DNA of 64,000 bases from Sphingomonas sp. ATCC 31555 (lineage in GTDB: Bacteria > Pseudomonadota > Alphaproteobacteria > Sphingomonadales > Sphingomonadaceae). A model generated the notes under the pieces. The model was given only the letters and a program-made list of their open reading frames with translations, was not told the origin of the DNA and did no database searches. The position numbers were made by a program, and so were the translations under genes. The DNA lies in the NCBI RefSeq assembly GCF_000282895.1, contig NZ_ALBQ01000014.1, positions 124,001 to 188,000 on the forward strand, read 5' to 3'. Positions 61,622 to 64,000 of this stretch are shown one piece after another (position 1 is the first letter of the stretch; each line of letters opens with the position of its first letter).

Positions 61622-62275
61622 GTGATCACGCTAGCGTTCTTACTGGGGCAGGCCGCTCCTACTCTCACGTTCGCGCAGGTTCGGGCGTTGCCGCCCGCAG
61701 TGGCAGGCGACGCCATATTGCCTGATCAGCAGCACGGCCCGATCGAAACGTTCGAGGCGCCGCATGGTGGGGTGAACGCTCCAGGCGTTATCGAACGGCA
61801 GCTGGTGGAGCGGCCCGTGGCAAACGGCCCGGGGTGCGTCCGAAAGCGTTGGACTGTGCGATTCCGGGCCGTGCCCGGGGCAGATATCCGAACTGCTACC
61901 GTCGACAGCATGTACAGCACGCAGGAAATTGCCCCGGCGTCTAATGCTATCTGCGCATCTCGGGGATATGTGCGCCTGAACCCCGGCGTCAGCCTAGAGG
62001 GGGGATGGAAAGTACTTGCCACTCTTAAAGAATTTATCGACGGCAGGGGGCACGCGCAGGTCCGTTGTTCTGACACTACATCGTCCAAGCTCTGCACCGA
62101 CAGCAACGCCATCAGGTCTTCGCTACGGACATTATCGCCTTGGGCAATCACCCGCGATGCCAATGACACGCTCGTCTGGATGGGTGTGCCCGGTGGCATC
62201 GTCACCGAGGTCCGCTTCAACGCAGCCCGACCGCCTTACATTACTATACGGCGGGACGTGCCCGCACCGTTTTGA
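61622..62275 (+). CDS. Hypothetical secreted protein
   Basis: This 217-residue protein starts at a GTG with GGAG 8 bases upstream, giving a signal-like N-terminus (MITLAFLLGQAAPTLTFAQ). The remainder has no family I recognize. Two features are an RKRWTVRFRAVPG segment and cysteines spread at CVRK, CASRG, RCSD and LCTD, which could form two disulfides. The long frame would extend 28 codons upstream. Codon choice looks less GC-biased than its neighbours, which would fit acquisition, but I have not counted it. Confidence 0.5.
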   Translation: MITLAFLLGQAAPTLTFAQVRALPPAVAGDAILPDQQHGPIETFEAPHGGVNAPGVIERQLVERPVANGPGCVRKRWTVRFRAVPGADIRTATVDSMYSTQEIAPASNAICASRGYVRLNPGVSLEGGWKVLATLKEFIDGRGHAQVRCSDTTSSKLCTDSNAIRSSLRTLSPWAITRDANDTLVWMGVPGGIVTEVRFNAARPPYITIRRDVPAPF

Positions 62276-62448
62276 GAGATCGTGTGGAATGCGTCGCAGC
62301 GCGTTTCGCGGCACCAGGTCCGCATTGCGACCCGATCTCCGGCGGCGGAACGCGGGGCGCGAGCCGACTTCCAGCTTCCGCGTCGTTCCTACCCACCCTT
62401 GTCAACGACCGATGCGGAGCATGTAGCGATCGCCGCAGGTAGGAAATC

Positions 62449-63426
62449 CTACACTGCCTCCGGCTTGAGCGGGCGGCTGAGCAGCGCTTCGATCACTTCT
62501 GCCACCGGCGCGCCTTCGAGCAGGGCGTTGACCGCCGCCGTGACCGGCATGTCGACGCCCGCTTCGGCCGCGGCTTCGCGCAGCACCGGGGCGGTGAAGG
62601 CGCCTTCTGCTACCGTCTTGCGATCGGCCAGCAGCTCGGCGGCGCTGCGGCCCTGGCCCAGGCCGACGCCGAGCGAGAAGTTGCGCGAATTGGTGGAGGA
62701 ACAGGTGAGGACGAGGTCGCCGAGGCCCGACAGCCCGGTCAGCGTTTCCGCCTGCGCGCCGCGCGCCAGGCCGAAGCGGGTCATTTCGGCAAAGCCGCGC
62801 GCGATCAGCGCGGCGCGGGCGTTGAGGCCCAGGCCGGCGCCTTCGACGACGCCGCAGGCGATGGCGAGGACGTTCTTCACCGCGCCGCCAATCTCCGCGC
62901 CGGTGACGTCGGCCGAGGCATAGGGGCGGAAGGCGGGGGCGCCGAGGCGCTCGACCAGCCGGGTGCGCAGGGCTTCATCGTCGCAGGCGAGGGTGACGGC
63001 GGTTGGCTTACCGGCGGCGACTTCATGCGCGAAGGTGGGACCCGAGAGCACGGCGATCGGCGCATCGGGCGCTGCGCTACGCGCGACTTCGCCGACGAGC
63101 AGCCGGGTGCCCGCCTCGATCCCCTTGGCGCAGAGCACCAGCGGGGTCGCACCCGGCGCGGCCTGGGCGAGGACCGCGCGGACATGCTGGGCGGGGGCGA
63201 CGACGAGCAGCGCGTCGAGGCCGGCAAGATCGGCCAGGCTGCCGGTCGCGCGAATCGTGGGGGAGAGCGGCACGCCGGGCAGGAAGGCACGGTTTTCGTG
63301 GGCGGTGTTGATGCTTTCCACCACCTCCGCCTCGCGTGCCCAGAGCAGCACCGGTTCGCTGCCCCGTGCCGCCACCTGCGCCAAGGCAGTGCCCCAGGCG
63401 CCGCCGCCGATCACGCCGATCTTCAT
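62449..63426 (-). CDS. gpsA: Glycerol-3-phosphate dehydrogenase [NAD(P)+]
   Basis: This 325-residue protein has the Rossmann start [72 protein letters not shown] (with the catalytic Lys) and [13 protein letters not shown]. It makes sn-glycerol 3-phosphate for phospholipids. The start overlaps the tsaD stop by 4 bases. The length fits GpsA. Confidence 0.95.
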   Translation of the reverse strand: MKIGVIGGGAWGTALAQVAARGSEPVLLWAREAEVVESINTAHENRAFLPGVPLSPTIRATGSLADLAGLDALLVVAPAQHVRAVLAQAAPGATPLVLCAKGIEAGTRLLVGEVARSAAPDAPIAVLSGPTFAHEVAAGKPTAVTLACDDEALRTRLVERLGAPAFRPYASADVTGAEIGGAVKNVLAIACGVVEGAGLGLNARAALIARGFAEMTRFGLARGAQAETLTGLSGLGDLVLTCSSTNSRNFSLGVGLGQGRSAAELLADRKTVAEGAFTAPVLREAAAEAGVDMPVTAAVNALLEGAPVAEVIEALLSRPLKPEAV

Positions 63427-64000
63427 GCCTTCACTCCCGCGCCGCGCACCTTTTCGGCATCCGGATCCAGCGGCCAGCGCGGGCGGGCCGGGACATCGAG
63501 CGGATCGGTAAGCCCCTGGGCGAAGCGCTCGGCGCCGGCCCAGGCGATCATCGCGGCATTGTCGGTGCACAGCCACAAGGGCGGCGCGACGAAGGGCAGA
63601 TCATGCGCATGGGCCAGCGCCTCCAGCGCGGTGCGCACCGCGGTGTTCGCGGCGACACCGCCGGCGACGACGAGCGCAGTCGGGCGGGTGACGGCGAGTG
63701 CCAGCCGGGTGCGATCGACCAGGCAATCGACCACCGCCTGCTGGAACGAGGCGGCAAGATCCTCGGCGCTATAGTCGTTCACCGCCCGGGCGACGGCGCT
63801 CTTGAGGCCGGCGAAGGAGAAATGCGGCTCGCCCGAACCGACCAGCGGGCGGGGCAGGGGCACGGCGCGGGGATTGCCGCGCGCGGCGGCGACTTCCACC
63901 GCCGGACCGCCGGGAAAGCCGAGGCCGAGCAGCTTGGCGGTCTTGTCGAACGCCTCGCCCGCGGCATCGTCGATCGTGGTGGCGAGACGGCGATAGCGGC
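63423..64000 (-). CDS. tsaD: TsaD, tRNA threonylcarbamoyladenosine synthesis protein, C-terminal part
   Basis: The frame stays open to the right edge, so only about the last 192 residues are present. Reading [48 protein letters not shown] and [14 protein letters not shown], it is TsaD (Gcp), which transfers the threonylcarbamoyl group to A37 with TsaB and Tsa[18 protein letters not shown] holds the conserved metal-site Asp of the family. It is the first gene of the tsaD-gpsA unit. Confidence 0.94.
   Translation of the reverse strand, partial: RYRRLATTIDDAAGEAFDKTAKLLGLGFPGGPAVEVAAARGNPRAVPLPRPLVGSGEPHFSFAGLKSAVARAVNDYSAEDLAASFQQAVVDCLVDRTRLALAVTRPTALVVAGGVAANTAVRTALEALAHAHDLPFVAPPLWLCTDNAAMIAWAGAERFAQGLTDPLDVPARPRWPLDPDAEKVRGAGVKA

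Overview
The window is GC-rich alphaproteobacterial chromosome. Gene content and order point to a sphingomonad (Sphingomonas or a close relative): mnmG-rsmG-parA-parB, holA-lptE-leuS-DUF3576, xthA-ribA, ftsK-lolA, and rsmB-rpe-heparinase-purH, together with SapC/cupin/TonB-receptor/tryptophan-halogenase carbohydrate genes. Genes are packed tightly. Four-base ATGA, GTGA or TTGA stop/start overlaps are very common. The organism is inferred from gene order and protein character, not from a marker search. No rRNA, tRNA, insertion sequence or CRISPR array was seen.

1-3 kb is the origin-proximal segregation cluster: mnmG (cut by the left edge), rsmG, parA and parB, all overlapping by 4 nt. Three parS palindromes lie nearby, two inside rsmG and one inside the photolyase-like gene downstream of parB. 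3-27 kb is an accessory block lying between parB and holA, which are close neighbours in many alphaproteobacteria. It holds a reordered photolyase-like protein and a hemicellulose utilization locus: GH27 and an esterase, divergent GH51, a cupin_8 protein and SapC, then divergent TonB receptor, tryptophan halogenase and a GH3 with a PA14 insert. The locus has two similar LacI-type operators. After it come DUF808, a Crp/Fnr regulator, a hybrid histidine kinase and a Kdo/ulosonate cassette. That cassette is a short leader ORF, a Kps-like transferase, KpsF, a cytidylyltransferase-RraA fusion and KdsA. The fusion is the most unusual gene in the window.

27-44 kb is mostly housekeeping: holA/lptE/leuS/DUF3576, a small outer-membrane protein, a thiE-like gene, yggS, a HAD phosphatase, ribA/xthA, ftsK/lolA, a UbiH-type hydroxylase, DUF2007, a chromosomal ccdAB pair with an altered toxin tail, tldD and a zinc-finger protein. 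44-54 kb has an ABC ATPase, a three-gene unit (PHB-type esterase, EF-Tu domain-3-like protein, small lipoprotein), nadB, a class A beta-lactamase-like protein, polA and a flippase.

54-64 kb has purH/heparinase/rpe/rsmB, a DUF1674 protein, a lipoprotein hydrolase, two small unknown genes, gpsA and tsaD (cut by the right edge). This part also carries a dispersed repeat built on a doubled 9-mer AAGTTTAGG. It is present as three 44-bp tandem units before purH and as four single copies between 59.8 and 61.4 kb, all between genes.
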